Source: Salinadaptatus halalkaliphilus
Lineage (GTDB): Archaea; Halobacteriota; Halobacteria; Halobacteriales; Natrialbaceae
Assembly (NCBI RefSeq): GCF_006543045.1
Contig: NZ_RBZW01000011.1
Span: 99,219 to 163,218, forward strand
Direction: 5' to 3'
DNA: 64,000 bases
In this document: one piece after another, positions 51,744-61,673 of the stretch
Position numbering within the stretch: the first letter of the stretch is position 1
Layout of the letters: every line of letters begins with the position of its first letter
The notes under the pieces: generated by a model
The model's database searches: none
Seen by the model: only the letters and a program-made list of their open reading frames with translations
What the model was told of the DNA's origin: nothing
Position numbers and translations under genes: made by a program

Positions 51744-52127
51744 ATGAGCACCGTACTGCTCGCGGTCATTATCGGCATTCCGCTGGCCTGGCATCTCGGG
51801 TTGACCGCCCTCGCGTACTACGACGCCGGCCGTGTCGGCCTCAAGCCGCCGCGAAAGTGGGCCGCGATCACGTTCTGTATTCCGTTGTTCGGGTTCTTCA
51901 TCTACCTGTTCGAACGCAGTGAACTCTCCTACGACCCCGAGAGCGATCCGTACAAGGGGAACAATTTCAACATCCACCCTTCGCGTGCGGACGACGCGCC
52001 GCTACGATCGCGAGGTGACGACCGACTCGCGGTCGACGAGGAAAGTGAGGGATACCAGCCGCCGACGAATGTCGATAGTGACCGGAAGCAGACGCCGACC
52101 GACGAGCAGAGCGACGAGAACCGGTGA
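51744..52127 (+). CDS. Small membrane-anchored haloarchaeal protein
   Basis: A 127-residue protein with two N-terminal membrane helices (STVLLAVIIGIPLAWHLGLTALAYYDAG and KWAAITFCIPLFGFFIYLF) and an acidic, probably disordered C-terminal tail rich in Asp, Glu and Gln. The pattern PPRKWAAITFCIPLFGFFIYLFERSEL is familiar from haloarchaeal proteins without assigned function. The start at 51744 is taken after a TATA-like patch (CATTTTAGTA, 51713-51722). Confidence 0.75.
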   Translation: MSTVLLAVIIGIPLAWHLGLTALAYYDAGRVGLKPPRKWAAITFCIPLFGFFIYLFERSELSYDPESDPYKGNNFNIHPSRADDAPLRSRGDDRLAVDEESEGYQPPTNVDSDRKQTPTDEQSDENR

Positions 52128-52141
52128 CGGTAATCGCTCCG

Positions 52142-52474
52142 TCACATTCGGAGCGCGTAGACGATTATCAACAGCCCGATCACCTGGCTGAGTTCCGACG
52201 CCGCCACGATTGCCTGTTCTGCAACGGATGGTACCGCGACGAGCGCAACCAGTGGGAGACCGCCCAGAAAGAGCACGAACGGCACACCGAGAACGAGGAC
52301 GAACCCGACGGCGAGATACAGCATCGGTCGACTCTCGTTGCGTCGATACCCCCGGTACGCGATGTAGGCGATGGCGATGCCGACGAGTGCCTTGGCGACG
52401 TTGATTACCATCATCGCCGCCTCGAACCGGGTCGGCTCGAGCGCTTCGCTCACTTGTAGCGGGAGTTCGATCAT
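52142..52474 (-). CDS. DUF7521-like membrane protein
   Basis: A 110-residue protein with about three membrane helices (residues ~20-42, ~50-72, ~85-108). It starts one base before the stop codon of the HTH gene at 52476, so the pair is co-transcribed. Haloarchaea often have such a small membrane protein with an ArsR-like HTH protein, suggesting regulation at or by the membrane. The DUF7521 name is a recollection, not a search result. Confidence 0.75.
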   Translation of the reverse strand: MIELPLQVSEALEPTRFEAAMMVINVAKALVGIAIAYIAYRGYRRNESRPMLYLAVGFVLVLGVPFVLFLGGLPLVALVAVPSVAEQAIVAASELSQVIGLLIIVYALRM

Positions 52475-52475
52475 C

Positions 52476-52820
52476 TTACATCTCCTCGATCAGCTTGGTG
52501 AAGCGGTCGGCCATCGGTTCCCGTCGGTCGATACGAAACTCGATCCCCTCGTCGTCCAGTTCGACGACAATCCGTTCTAAATTCGTCGCGTACACCGTGT
52601 GGTGGTGCCCGTGGTCCGGATCCGGTCGCGTCTGCTCGACCAGGAGTTCACAGCGTCGCATGTCCTCGAGTCGACGATACACCGTGGGTTTCGAGGCGTC
52701 ACATCGCTCGCTCAGGGCGCTTGCTGACATGGGCGTGCGGTAGATTTCGGTGAGGATGCGACGCGCCGTCTCGTCTTCTAACAGCGCCGCGAGGTCCTCG
52801 AGTGGACGCTCCTCACTCAC
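52476..52820 (-). CDS. Winged-helix transcriptional regulator (ArsR-like HTH)
   Basis: A 114-residue protein starting at GTG 52820. The wHTH region is LAALLEDETARRILTEIYRTPMSASALSERCDASKPTVYRRLEDMRRCELL, with a C-terminal VVELDDEGIEFRIDRREPM strand pair. Family members of this haloarchaeal type bind DNA as dimers. A His-rich DPDHGHHHTVYATN loop might bind a metal; this is speculation. It is followed by the DUF7521-like gene and is divergent from the serine hydrolase at 52926. Confidence 0.88.
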   Translation of the reverse strand: MSEERPLEDLAALLEDETARRILTEIYRTPMSASALSERCDASKPTVYRRLEDMRRCELLVEQTRPDPDHGHHHTVYATNLERIVVELDDEGIEFRIDRREPMADRFTKLIEEM

Positions 52821-52925
52821 AGTAGCTCCGTTGTGGTGGAGTACGTATAAAGTCGTGACGGCGACTTCACCGGCTGAAGCCGTGCTCGAGGGGCTATTGA
52901 AACCGGTCTCGAGGGAACGAACGAG

Positions 52926-55040
52926 ATGGGACCGACAACACACGACGCGACCCGAGTGGCCGACTCGCGGCCACGGGTCGAAGAACGCAACCGCGTTCGG
53001 TCGACGGTCAGGGCGGTCGTTCTCGTAATCGTCGTCAGTTCGCTGTTGGTTACGGCGATTTCGGGGCCCGCTGTTGCTGCGGCTGGGATACCCAACGACG
53101 ACAGGGCCGAAACCGACGACGTGACCGACGAACGCGTGGTCGCCGACGATCCCGAGGAGCTCGAGGCGTTCGTCGACGACGTGATCGCCGAACAGCGAGA
53201 CGAGCACGACGTTCCAGGGGCGACCGTCGCCGTCGTCGAGGGTGACGACGTGGTGCTCACGAAGGGATACGGCGAGGCCGACGTGAAAACGGGAACGCCC
53301 GTCCGGGCGAACGAGACCGCCTTCATGGTCGGTTCTGTCGGCAAACTCGTCACCTGGACCGCCGTGATGCAGGGCGTCGAGGACGGCGTCCTCGATCTCG
53401 ATGCAGATGTCAATACCTATCTCGAGGACTCCGACGTCGACGTGCCTGATACGTACGACGAGCCAGTGACGCTTCGACACCTCGGGACGCACACGGACGG
53501 CTTCGACGCGACCCCCACGGCTGGAATGGTCACGGAGGCCGAGGACGTAACGTCGCTCGAGACGGCGCTCGTCGAGAACCGGCCCGAGCGAGTCAGACCG
53601 CCGGGCGAGACGGCCGGTTACTCAAACTACGGCGCGATGCTCGCCGGCCACGTCGTCGCCGAAGCCTACGACACGACCTTCGAGGAGTACGTCCAGGCAG
53701 AAATTTTCGGCCCACTCGAGATGACCCACAGTACGTTCGCCCAACCCGTTCCAGCGGACCACCCCGGTGACCTCGCGTCGCCGCACGCAAACACCGGTGA
53801 CGGCGTCGAGCCCGCCGAACGGACGTACATCAACTGGCTCCCCGCCGGATCGATGAGCGCGACCGGCGAGGATATGGCTGCGTTCACGAGCGCCCACCTC
53901 GAGAACGGGAGCGTCGGTGACGCCCAGATGCTCGAACCCGAAACCATCGAGACGATGCACGAGACCCACTACGAACGTCATCCGGCGATCAACGATTGGC
54001 GCTACGGCTTCTACGAGTACGGTTCCGCCGACGACGATCTGCTCGCACACTCCGGCGGGACGATGCACGAGACGAGCAAACTCGTCCTGGCTCCGGCCGA
54101 TGACGTCGGAATCTTCGTGAGCTACAACGTGCGCAACGAGGGCGCACCACCCAGCGACGTCGTCGACGAGATACTCGCCGAATACGACCTGGCGTCCGAT
54201 CCGGGCGAGCCAGACGAGGCCGACGACGCCACGGCCCAGCGGGCCGACGACGTCGCCGGCGAGTACCGGACGACGATGCTGCCGGAAAACGGGCCAATGC
54301 AGGCGCTCGAACCGATGACACGACTGTCGATCGAGGCCATCGGCGACGGACGACTCGAGAGCGACACACTCGGGATGGATCGCCAGGAGTGGGTCGAAAC
54401 GGAGCCCTACGTCTTCGAGGAAGTCGACGGCACGGACGTGCTCGTGGCCGAGGTCGACGACGGTGACATCGAGGCCCTCCACACGAATCTCGCCCCGATG
54501 ATGACCTACGAACCGGTGGTCGGTCACGAGCGAACGCTCGTCGTCGGTGCGACCGTCGGGGGTGCACTCCTCGGATTCGCGCTGTCGCTGCTCGGCTGGA
54601 CCGGGCTCGCGCTGTGGCGCGTCGGCAGACGGTGGCGGGCGCGTTCGGCAGTCGCCGAGGGATCCTCACGAACGGACGTGCAACCTGTTCGACAACGAGT
54701 TCTCACGACGAGTCGTGCTCGGCTCGGCGATCCAGCGTGGCTCGCACGCGCCGCAGGGAGAGCCCTCTGTGTCGTGTCCCTGGGGTTCGGTGTCGCGTTC
54801 CTGTCGGCTATCGGTATCGACGGCGAGCTCGCGTTCGTCACTATGGCGCTGCCGATGCAGTTCGCGTTCGTCCTCGCCCCGCTTGCGGCGCTGCTTGCGG
54901 TCGCGACGGCGATCGGAGCCGCTCTCGCGTGGCACGGGGGCTACTGGTCGCGACGTGCTCGCATCCACCAGACAGTACTCGCGACTCTCGGACTCGCGTT
55001 CGCGTGGTACCTGGTCCAGTTCGGGCTGGTCGGCGGCTAA
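52926..55040 (+). CDS. Membrane-bound serine hydrolase (class C beta-lactamase-like)
   Basis: A 704-residue exported protein. An N-terminal signal/anchor (VVLVIVVSSLLVTAISGPAVAAAG) precedes the beta-lactamase-like domain: SxxK (Ser137-Val-Gly-Lys140), Tyr-Ser-Asn (YSNYGAMLAG) and His-Ser-Gly-Gly (HSGGTMH). A linker domain follows, and the last ~175 residues contain about four membrane helices. Penicillin-binding-fold hydrolases of this kind are peptidases or esterases; since haloarchaea lack peptidoglycan, a protein or lipid ester substrate is more likely. Divergent from the HTH regulator, which may control it. Confidence 0.9.
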   Translation: MGPTTHDATRVADSRPRVEERNRVRSTVRAVVLVIVVSSLLVTAISGPAVAAAGIPNDDRAETDDVTDERVVADDPEELEAFVDDVIAEQRDEHDVPGATVAVVEGDDVVLTKGYGEADVKTGTPVRANETAFMVGSVGKLVTWTAVMQGVEDGVLDLDADVNTYLEDSDVDVPDTYDEPVTLRHLGTHTDGFDATPTAGMVTEAEDVTSLETALVENRPERVRPPGETAGYSNYGAMLAGHVVAEAYDTTFEEYVQAEIFGPLEMTHSTFAQPVPADHPGDLASPHANTGDGVEPAERTYINWLPAGSMSATGEDMAAFTSAHLENGSVGDAQMLEPETIETMHETHYERHPAINDWRYGFYEYGSADDDLLAHSGGTMHETSKLVLAPADDVGIFVSYNVRNEGAPPSDVVDEILAEYDLASDPGEPDEADDATAQRADDVAGEYRTTMLPENGPMQALEPMTRLSIEAIGDGRLESDTLGMDRQEWVETEPYVFEEVDGTDVLVAEVDDGDIEALHTNLAPMMTYEPVVGHERTLVVGATVGGALLGFALSLLGWTGLALWRVGRRWRARSAVAEGSSRTDVQPVRQRVLTTSRARLGDPAWLARAAGRALCVVSLGFGVAFLSAIGIDGELAFVTMALPMQFAFVLAPLAALLAVATAIGAALAWHGGYWSRRARIHQTVLATLGLAFAWYLVQFGLVGG

Positions 55041-55072
55041 GCGACCGAAAGCGGAACGCGATCGGGTGGCGA

Positions 55073-56755
55073 TCAGTCGTCGGCAGGCGCGCCGCTCGAG
55101 CCGTCGAAGGCGTCGGGGACGGTGCCGTCGTCTGTCCAGCCGCGTTCGTCGTAGTATTCGGAAAGCCCGTCCTCGAAGTCGGGAATCTCGTAGGGCAGCG
55201 TGTCGTCGTCGCGGTCGAAACCGCGCTGGTTGTTGAAGTGCCGTTCGAGGGTGACGACCTCGTCGCCGAGTTCGAGCAGTTCGTCGTAGTCGGCATCGAG
55301 CAAGGTCTCCATGCGCTCGTCGGTCATGAAGTCCCGGGAGAACTTACAGAGGACGGCGCTGTCCTTGATCGCGTTGATGTTCTCGAGTTCGACGAGCTTC
55401 GGCGGTTTGCCCTCGAGACCCTCTTTCTCGAATGCGTCGTCGGCGTCGACGAGGGGGTACTCGTAGGGGTAGAACTCGGCGTACATGTGATCGGCGCCGC
55501 GGTTCGAGGTGGCGAAGGCCAACCCCTGACCGTTCAGGGTGCGGCCGTCGTGGGCGGCGAACTCCATGCCCTTGACCGACCAGTTCTCGACGCCGAGGTC
55601 CTCGTGGACGCGGTCGACGCCTTCCGCGAGGTCGTCGCCGATATCCTCGCGGTAGGCGATCTTCTCGACGAGGTCGTGGATCAGGTCGACGTTGCCGAAC
55701 TCGTCTTCGCTCGCGAGATACGCCGAGACGACATCGCCCGCAGAGATCGTGTCGAGGCCGAGTTCGTCACAGAGCTTGTTCGACTTCATCACGTCGACGA
55801 CGTCGTCGACGCCCGCGTTCGAGCCGAAGGCCATCACGGTCTCGTACTCGGGACCTTCGGTCTCGAGGCCCGTCTCCTCGTCTTTCGTCGGCAGTTTGCA
55901 GGCGAAGGCACAGGCCGAGCAGGTCCCTTTCTTGTACTTCTTCTCGGCGACGGCGTCGCCGCCGATGTCGTCGGCGCCTTCGAACGAGAGTTCCGAAAAG
56001 TACCGGGTCGGCAACGCCTCGACCATGTTCGCATACCCCGTGACCGAGGTCGTTCCGGATTCTTTCATCGGGTGGTCGGCTTGGGCGGCTTCGCCGTGGA
56101 TCTCCATCTGGACCGGCGGAATCTCGACCTCGTGGGTGGAATCGCCGTCGAAGGTGACCGCCTTGACGTTCTTCGATCCGAGGACGGCACCCAGCCCGCC
56201 GCGACCGAACGCGCGTTCCTTCGAAGTCATGAGCGAGGCGAACCGAACCTCGTTCTCGCCGGCCGGGCCGACGACGACCGTGTGTTCCGACTCGAGGCCG
56301 TGTTCGTCTTCGATGTACTCACAGGTTTCCGAGACGGTCGCTTCCGCGAGGTCGGGGACGGCTTCGAACTCGACGCCCTCGTCGGTGACGTGGACGACGA
56401 CGAGGGCGTCGCTCTCGCCGGTGATCTCGACGGCGCTGTAGCCCGTGCCGGTGAAGTTCCGCGAGAGGAATCCGCCGGCGTTCGAGGACAGCAGGCCGTC
56501 GGTCAGCGGCGAGAGGCCGGTCGCCGACATTCGGCCGGTAAAGCTCATCGTCGAGTGCTGGAGCGGCCCCGTCGCGAGAAAGAGGCTGTTGTCGGCCCCG
56601 AACGGCTCCGCGTCGAACGGAATTCGATCGTGGGCCAGTTTCGTTCCGAGCGCTCGCCCGCCGAGATACGACTCGACGATGTCGTCGATCGATTCGGTCT
56701 CGAACGACTGCTCGCCGACGTCGATCGTACACAGTGGTCCTCGTACGTGTTTCAT
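55073..56755 (-). CDS. aor: Aldehyde ferredoxin oxidoreductase
   Basis: A tungsto-pterin enzyme oxidising aldehydes to acids with ferredoxin; 560 residues. The 4Fe-4S cluster Cys ligands are in CSACAFACK and, late, LCKFSRDF. Family segments such as FLATGPLQHSTMSFTGRMSATGLSPLTDGLLSSNAGGF and GRGGLGAVLGSKNVKAV are clear. The start at 56755 (MKHVRGPLCTIDVGEQ) is preferred; a longer frame upstream is Arg-rich shadow. It is divergent from a stress protein. It could detoxify aldehydes or feed acids to acyl-CoA ligases of the island, which is speculation. Confidence 0.94.
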   Translation of the reverse strand: MKHVRGPLCTIDVGEQSFETESIDDIVESYLGGRALGTKLAHDRIPFDAEPFGADNSLFLATGPLQHSTMSFTGRMSATGLSPLTDGLLSSNAGGFLSRNFTGTGYSAVEITGESDALVVVHVTDEGVEFEAVPDLAEATVSETCEYIEDEHGLESEHTVVVGPAGENEVRFASLMTSKERAFGRGGLGAVLGSKNVKAVTFDGDSTHEVEIPPVQMEIHGEAAQADHPMKESGTTSVTGYANMVEALPTRYFSELSFEGADDIGGDAVAEKKYKKGTCSACAFACKLPTKDEETGLETEGPEYETVMAFGSNAGVDDVVDVMKSNKLCDELGLDTISAGDVVSAYLASEDEFGNVDLIHDLVEKIAYREDIGDDLAEGVDRVHEDLGVENWSVKGMEFAAHDGRTLNGQGLAFATSNRGADHMYAEFYPYEYPLVDADDAFEKEGLEGKPPKLVELENINAIKDSAVLCKFSRDFMTDERMETLLDADYDELLELGDEVVTLERHFNNQRGFDRDDDTLPYEIPDFEDGLSEYYDERGWTDDGTVPDAFDGSSGAPADD

Positions 56756-56932
56756 ATGACATAGTCTGACACCGCCGACTGCAAAATGGTACCGGTTCCG
56801 GCGGCCCGTTCGTCGTCGATCCTCGGACCGCTTTCGTCCGGCCCGGTGACGATCGACCCACGACAGCAGCGGTGGGCGTAACCGGCAACCGCAGGTCTGT
56901 AATCTATCCGACTGACTGCACAACTCGGTCAC

Positions 56933-57355
56933 ATGTATCAGGATCTCCTACTTGCGACGGACGGTAGCGACGGTGCCAGGCAGGCAACCCAGCACGCGAT
57001 CGAACTGGCGACCCGCCTCGAGTCGAGGCTTCACGTCGTCTCGGTCGCCGAGGAAGGCCCGCACAGTTCGTCGAAACGCGACGAGATGCGGGCCGACGAA
57101 GAAGGCGACGCCGAAGCCGCCGTCGCGGAGACCGAACGCCTCGCCGAGGACCACGGCATAGCGACCACGACGACGGTACTCGAGGGCGTTCCGCAGGAAG
57201 AGATCGTCGCGTTCGCACAGCGAGGGTCAATCGACATGATCGTCGTCGGGACGGTCGGTCGGACCGGCGTCGATCACCTGCTACTTGGCAGCGTCGCCGA
57301 GGAGGTCGTCCGCAACGCCCCAGTTCCGGTCGTCACCGTTCGAGCCGACGAGTAA
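56933..57355 (+). CDS. Universal stress protein (UspA family)
   Basis: One UspA domain, 140 residues. MYQDLLLATDGSDGARQATQHAIELA and the terminal VVGTVGRTGVDHLLLGSVAEEVVRNAPVPVV carry the ATP-binding G-2x-G-9x-G-S pattern. It is of the compact type common in haloarchaea. It is divergent from the aldehyde oxidoreductase and precedes a large sensor-regulator on the same strand. Confidence 0.95.
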   Translation: MYQDLLLATDGSDGARQATQHAIELATRLESRLHVVSVAEEGPHSSSKRDEMRADEEGDAEAAVAETERLAEDHGIATTTTVLEGVPQEEIVAFAQRGSIDMIVVGTVGRTGVDHLLLGSVAEEVVRNAPVPVVTVRADE

Positions 57356-57499
57356 GACGACGTTACTCGCCAATACGCGAGCGATAATTTTCCCGTCGCA
57401 TCCGGTACCGGCGGTCGTGACGACCGCGTTCGCGTCGACGATCGCTCGAGCGATGACGCTACAGTCCCGGCTGACAGCCGATCCGGTGGTGATCGACCA

Positions 57500-60400
57500 G
57501 TGAGCGATAGCGTCTCGACCGCTACCGGCGACGTCAGACGGGTCCTCGTCGTCGGCGATAGCACGGCGCTTGCAGCGACGGTCGAGGCGTTGGCGAACGC
57601 GTTCGATCCCACCGCGGTCGTGCGAGCCCCGACGGTCGAGGACGCCCGGGATCGCCTCGCGGAGTCCACGGTCGACTGTCTCGTCTGCCCGTTCGATTCC
57701 GAGTCGGAGGATTCGCCGCTGCGAACGCTCGCAGCCGAGTTCGACGCCATCCCGATCGTCGCGCTGACGGATCCCGCGGCCCAGGAAAGCGCACTCGACG
57801 CCGGTGCGACGGACGTTCTCGAGCCTGCTGCATCCAGTCGCGTCGTCGCGACGCGGGTCAGCAACGCGATGGCTCGAGCCCACCGACAGGACAGCGAGGA
57901 CCAGCGCTACCGATCGATCCTCGCGAGTACGACGGCGATCGTGTGGGTACTCGAGTCCGACGGTACGATCGCCTACGCGAGCCCGTCGATCGAACGCCGA
58001 CTCGGTCAGACGCCCCACGAACTCGAGGGGGCGTCGTTCACGCAGGTCGTGCATCCGGAGGATCGGACCGCGATCCGAGAGACGATCTCGACCGTCTCGT
58101 CCGCCCAACTCGGCGAACACGTCAGTACGACCGTTCGACTGGGTCGCGGAGACGGCACGTGGATCGCCGTCGACCTGACGGCCGTCAATCGCCTCGGGGA
58201 TCCGGCAGTCGGTGGCATCGTCGCGACGACGACCGTTCCGGCGGTCGATGATCGGGGCGCTCTCGACCGGCTCGAGGAGGCCGCGTTCACGCTCGGCCCA
58301 CATTCGGAACTGCGATACTACAACGATCGGGCGCGGCAGCTCTTCGACGGCGATCCGGTGCCGGGAACGGTCGTCTGGAACCTCCTCGACGAGTCGCTTC
58401 GCGAGATGCTGTACGAGTACACCCAGGAGGCCAGGGCGACGGCGTCGACTGTCGAATTCGGACTGCCGGCACCCGACGGAGACGGACGTCTCCTCGTCAC
58501 CGTCGCCCCCGGTGACGACGGCGTTACCGTCCTCGCACGCGAGCTACCGGAGGACGAATCGATCGACGACGAACGGTTACGGGCCGTCGATTACGAGCGT
58601 CTCGAGCTGCTCGAGGCGATCGTCGATACCATCGCGGACGGCATCGCGATCGTCGAGGATTCGACGCTATCGTTCGCGAACGCGACGCTGACGGAGTGGA
58701 GCGGCGGCGAATCCCCCGTTGGGCTCGAGATAGACGACGTCTTCGACGCCGATCTCGCTGCGACCGTCGGCGAGCGTGCGGCGTCGGCGCTCGTCAGATG
58801 GATGGAGCCGATCGAAGGCCGACTCACGGTCGATCCCGAGTCGCGACCGATCGACGTCTACGTCGCGCCGCTGCCAGAAGACGACCGGACACTCTGTGTG
58901 ATTCGCGATCGTCGGCGGTCAGGGAGCGAGACGCTGTCGGCCCTCCACCGGACGGGGGCCGCTCTCCGACGGGCGAGCACCCGTCGCTCGGTTCGCCAAC
59001 ACGCTCTCGAGGGAATCGTCGACGCAACCGACGCCGACTACGTCGGCTGGTATCGCCTCGAGGACGGGCTGCTCAGGCCCGCCGCGACTGCGACCGAAAC
59101 TGCGGGTGAGGTCGTCGAACCACCGGCGATCGCCTACGACGGAACGCCGATCGCGGACGTTCTCGACGGCACCGACGGCGTCGTCGAGCGCGCGGATCTC
59201 GGGCCGGTGCTGTCGCGTGCCGGCATTCGAGCCGAACGCGTCCTCGCGATCGCGACCGAGACGGACGGGATCGTGCTGGCGGCGAGTACCGATCCGTTCC
59301 CCGACCACCGGTTCGAGACGGTCGCGATCGAGACGATCGTCGATGCGGCGACGGGAACCCTCGAGACTCTCGCGGCTCGCGACCGCGTTCGTGCGTGTCA
59401 GCGCGACCGGACACGTCTCGAAGGTCGCGTCTCGCAGGCGCGGCAGTTGCAGGCGATCGAACGGGATCTACTGACGGCGGAGACGCGCACTGCCGTTGAA
59501 CAGTGTCTCTGTGACGGCGTGGGATCGCTCACTGGTGACGACTCGGAGTCATCGGGTGCGATCGAGTTGGCCTGGGTCGGACGCGTCGACGCAGGGTCCG
59601 AACGGATTACCCCCCAGACCTGGGCCGGGTCAGCCGTCGACGCTGCAGCCGAGACAGGCGAGGGGTCGACCGCCGACGGTGGCTCGCTGCCGTCGCTGCT
59701 CGAGTCGCTGTCGATTCCGGTCGATCCCGACTCGCCGGCGCCTGCAGGGCAAGCGGCGGCGACCCACGAGGTGACGGCGACCGACGACCTCGAGACGGTA
59801 GCAACCGACGCATCCGGCACCCTCGCGGACTGGTATCGGGCGCTCACGTCCCGGGGCGTCGGCCACGTAGTGAGCCTGCCGATCGAACACGACGGCTTTC
59901 GGTACGGCGTGCTCACGCTGTATGCGAAGCGACCCGAGGACGTCGACGAGCACCGCCACAACCTGTGTCTGCACCTGGCGGCCGTCGCCGGACATGCCAT
60001 CAGTTCGATCCAGCGAACGCAGGCGTTGCTCGCCGATACCGTCACCGAACTCGAGGTCGGCCTCGAGAACGACCACGAGCCGCTGTCTGCGGTCGCCACG
60101 GCCCTCGAGCGACGCGTCGACGTTCGATCGGTCGTCCCGCGTTCGTCGGGCGGATCGACGGTGTACTGTACCATAGCGAATACCGATCCGACCGAGCTTC
60201 GCTCGATGAGCGACGCGGTCGACGGACTCGAATCGGTTCGCCACGTCGGCGAGGAGATCGACGGCTCGCCGATCGAACTCGTCTTCGAGCGCGAGACCGT
60301 CGCGGAGACGGTCGCCGAGCACGGCGGTCGCGTTCGATCGATCGCACCCGACGGCGACCGGACGCGGCTCGTGATCGACCTGTCGACGACCATCGAGGTT

Positions 60401-60730
60401 CGATCGTTTCTCGACGTGCTCGAGCGATCGTTTCCGAACGCGACGTTGCTCGCTCGCCGCGAGCACGACCGGTCGGCTCGGCCCCGCCGAGCGTTCGACG
60501 CGGAGCTGCGTGACCAACTGTCGGAACGCCAGCTCCGAACCCTCGAGACGGCCTACTACAGCGGCTTTTTCGAGTGGCCACGCGAGAGTACGGGCGAGGA
60601 GGTCGCCGAGTCGTTAGGCGTCTCCCAGCCGACGTTTAGCCGTCACTTTAGGACCGCCCAGCGAAAACTGTTCGAACTGCTCTTCGAGGACCGCCTCGAG
60701 TCGAACGGGAACCAACTGAACGACCACTGA
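57500..60730 (+). CDS. Large sensory HTH-10 regulator: pseudo-receiver, PAS, GAF domains
   Basis: A 1076-residue protein starting at GTG 57500. Order by eye: receiver-like domain (~12-120) with the phosphoacceptor Asp replaced by Pro64 (VDCLVCPFDSE); a PAS domain (~140-250, YRSILASTTAIVWVLESDGTIAYAS); a second and third PAS-like region (~260-470); a GAF domain (~485-625, LHRTGAALRRASTRRSVRQHAL); a bacterio-opsin-activator GAF region (~635-880); and the HTH-10 DNA-binding domain at the C terminus (LSERQLRTLETAYYSGFFEWPRESTGEEVAE). A one-protein sensor-transcription factor; the ligand is unknown. Confidence 0.93.
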   Translation: MSDSVSTATGDVRRVLVVGDSTALAATVEALANAFDPTAVVRAPTVEDARDRLAESTVDCLVCPFDSESEDSPLRTLAAEFDAIPIVALTDPAAQESALDAGATDVLEPAASSRVVATRVSNAMARAHRQDSEDQRYRSILASTTAIVWVLESDGTIAYASPSIERRLGQTPHELEGASFTQVVHPEDRTAIRETISTVSSAQLGEHVSTTVRLGRGDGTWIAVDLTAVNRLGDPAVGGIVATTTVPAVDDRGALDRLEEAAFTLGPHSELRYYNDRARQLFDGDPVPGTVVWNLLDESLREMLYEYTQEARATASTVEFGLPAPDGDGRLLVTVAPGDDGVTVLARELPEDESIDDERLRAVDYERLELLEAIVDTIADGIAIVEDSTLSFANATLTEWSGGESPVGLEIDDVFDADLAATVGERAASALVRWMEPIEGRLTVDPESRPIDVYVAPLPEDDRTLCVIRDRRRSGSETLSALHRTGAALRRASTRRSVRQHALEGIVDATDADYVGWYRLEDGLLRPAATATETAGEVVEPPAIAYDGTPIADVLDGTDGVVERADLGPVLSRAGIRAERVLAIATETDGIVLAASTDPFPDHRFETVAIETIVDAATGTLETLAARDRVRACQRDRTRLEGRVSQARQLQAIERDLLTAETRTAVEQCLCDGVGSLTGDDSESSGAIELAWVGRVDAGSERITPQTWAGSAVDAAAETGEGSTADGGSLPSLLESLSIPVDPDSPAPAGQAAATHEVTATDDLETVATDASGTLADWYRALTSRGVGHVVSLPIEHDGFRYGVLTLYAKRPEDVDEHRHNLCLHLAAVAGHAISSIQRTQALLADTVTELEVGLENDHEPLSAVATALERRVDVRSVVPRSSGGSTVYCTIANTDPTELRSMSDAVDGLESVRHVGEEIDGSPIELVFERETVAETVAEHGGRVRSIAPDGDRTRLVIDLSTTIEVRSFLDVLERSFPNATLLARREHDRSARPRRAFDAELRDQLSERQLRTLETAYYSGFFEWPRESTGEEVAESLGVSQPTFSRHFRTAQRKLFELLFEDRLESNGNQLNDH

Positions 60731-60961
60731 TGACACCTCAAGTACTATTACTCGACGTGTAGCGCTGGTAACTCCCAATTTATTCACACCGGAAATATTC
60801 AGCAAAGACGACGCATGAATAGATATTGATGACTGCTTTCTGATCGGTTTCGTATATAGCTGCTACGACCATGTACGTCCGGTCGAATCGAAATAGGTGA
60901 TGACTGCAGATCCGGTAACGAGTACTTACGTGGGTCGTTCACATGGACGGCGGATGTCGCC

Positions 60962-61657
60962 GTGAGTATCGACGTCGCCGATGGCGAAGCCGAGCCGACG
61001 ACGCTTCGCTCGCAGGCCGATGGCGGGATCGTCGCACAACTTCGACTCGACCACGACGATCTCGTCTTGCGGCCGACGCTTCGGCAAACGCTCGACGTGA
61101 CCGTCGAACCGGAGTACTGGACGACGCTCGAGACCGGAGAGACGTTGCTGTTCGTGACCGCCTACGGAGACACGTTCGGCGGATTCGAAGCCGCACTCGA
61201 GCGGGATACGACCGTTCGCGATCCGGTGTTGGTCGATCGCTACCCCGACAGACGGGTCTATCGCGTCGGTGTCGCCGATCGAGCGATCCGATTTACCGCC
61301 GGCACTGCGGCCGTCGGCGGTCGGCTGCTCGAGATCACGAGCTCTCGGGATGGCTGGCTCGTCCAACTGCGGTTCCCGAGTCGGGACGATCTGGTCGCGT
61401 TCAACGAATTCTGTCGCGAGCGAGATATTTCGGTCACCGTCGAGCACCTGCGCGTCTCCGACGACGGCGACGACGGCGTCGTCGCGCTCACGGAGAAACA
61501 GCAGGATCTCCTCGCTGTCGCCCACGAGGAAGGCTACTTCGACGTCCCCCGCGGTATCTCTCAGGACGAACTCGCGACACGACTCGGCGTCTCGAAGTCG
61601 GCGATCTCCCAGCGGCTCCGGCGGGCGATCGGCGAACTCTGCGAGGCGACGCTGTAA
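60962..61657 (+). CDS. HTH-10 (bacterio-opsin-activator type) transcriptional regulator
   Basis: A 231-residue regulator starting at GTG 60962 (no in-frame ATG nearby). N-terminal ~150 residues form an effector domain of unknown ligand. The C-terminal LTEKQQDLLAVAHEEGYFDVPRGISQDELATRLGVSKSAISQRLRRAIGEL is a clear HTH-10 domain. It lies between the large sensor-regulator and the antiporter, converging on the latter with 16 bp between stops. A TATA-like TATATA lies near 60851, about 110 bp upstream. Confidence 0.9.
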   Translation: MSIDVADGEAEPTTLRSQADGGIVAQLRLDHDDLVLRPTLRQTLDVTVEPEYWTTLETGETLLFVTAYGDTFGGFEAALERDTTVRDPVLVDRYPDRRVYRVGVADRAIRFTAGTAAVGGRLLEITSSRDGWLVQLRFPSRDDLVAFNEFCRERDISVTVEHLRVSDDGDDGVVALTEKQQDLLAVAHEEGYFDVPRGISQDELATRLGVSKSAISQRLRRAIGELCEATL

Positions 61658-61673
61658 CTCGTTTTCGAACCGA

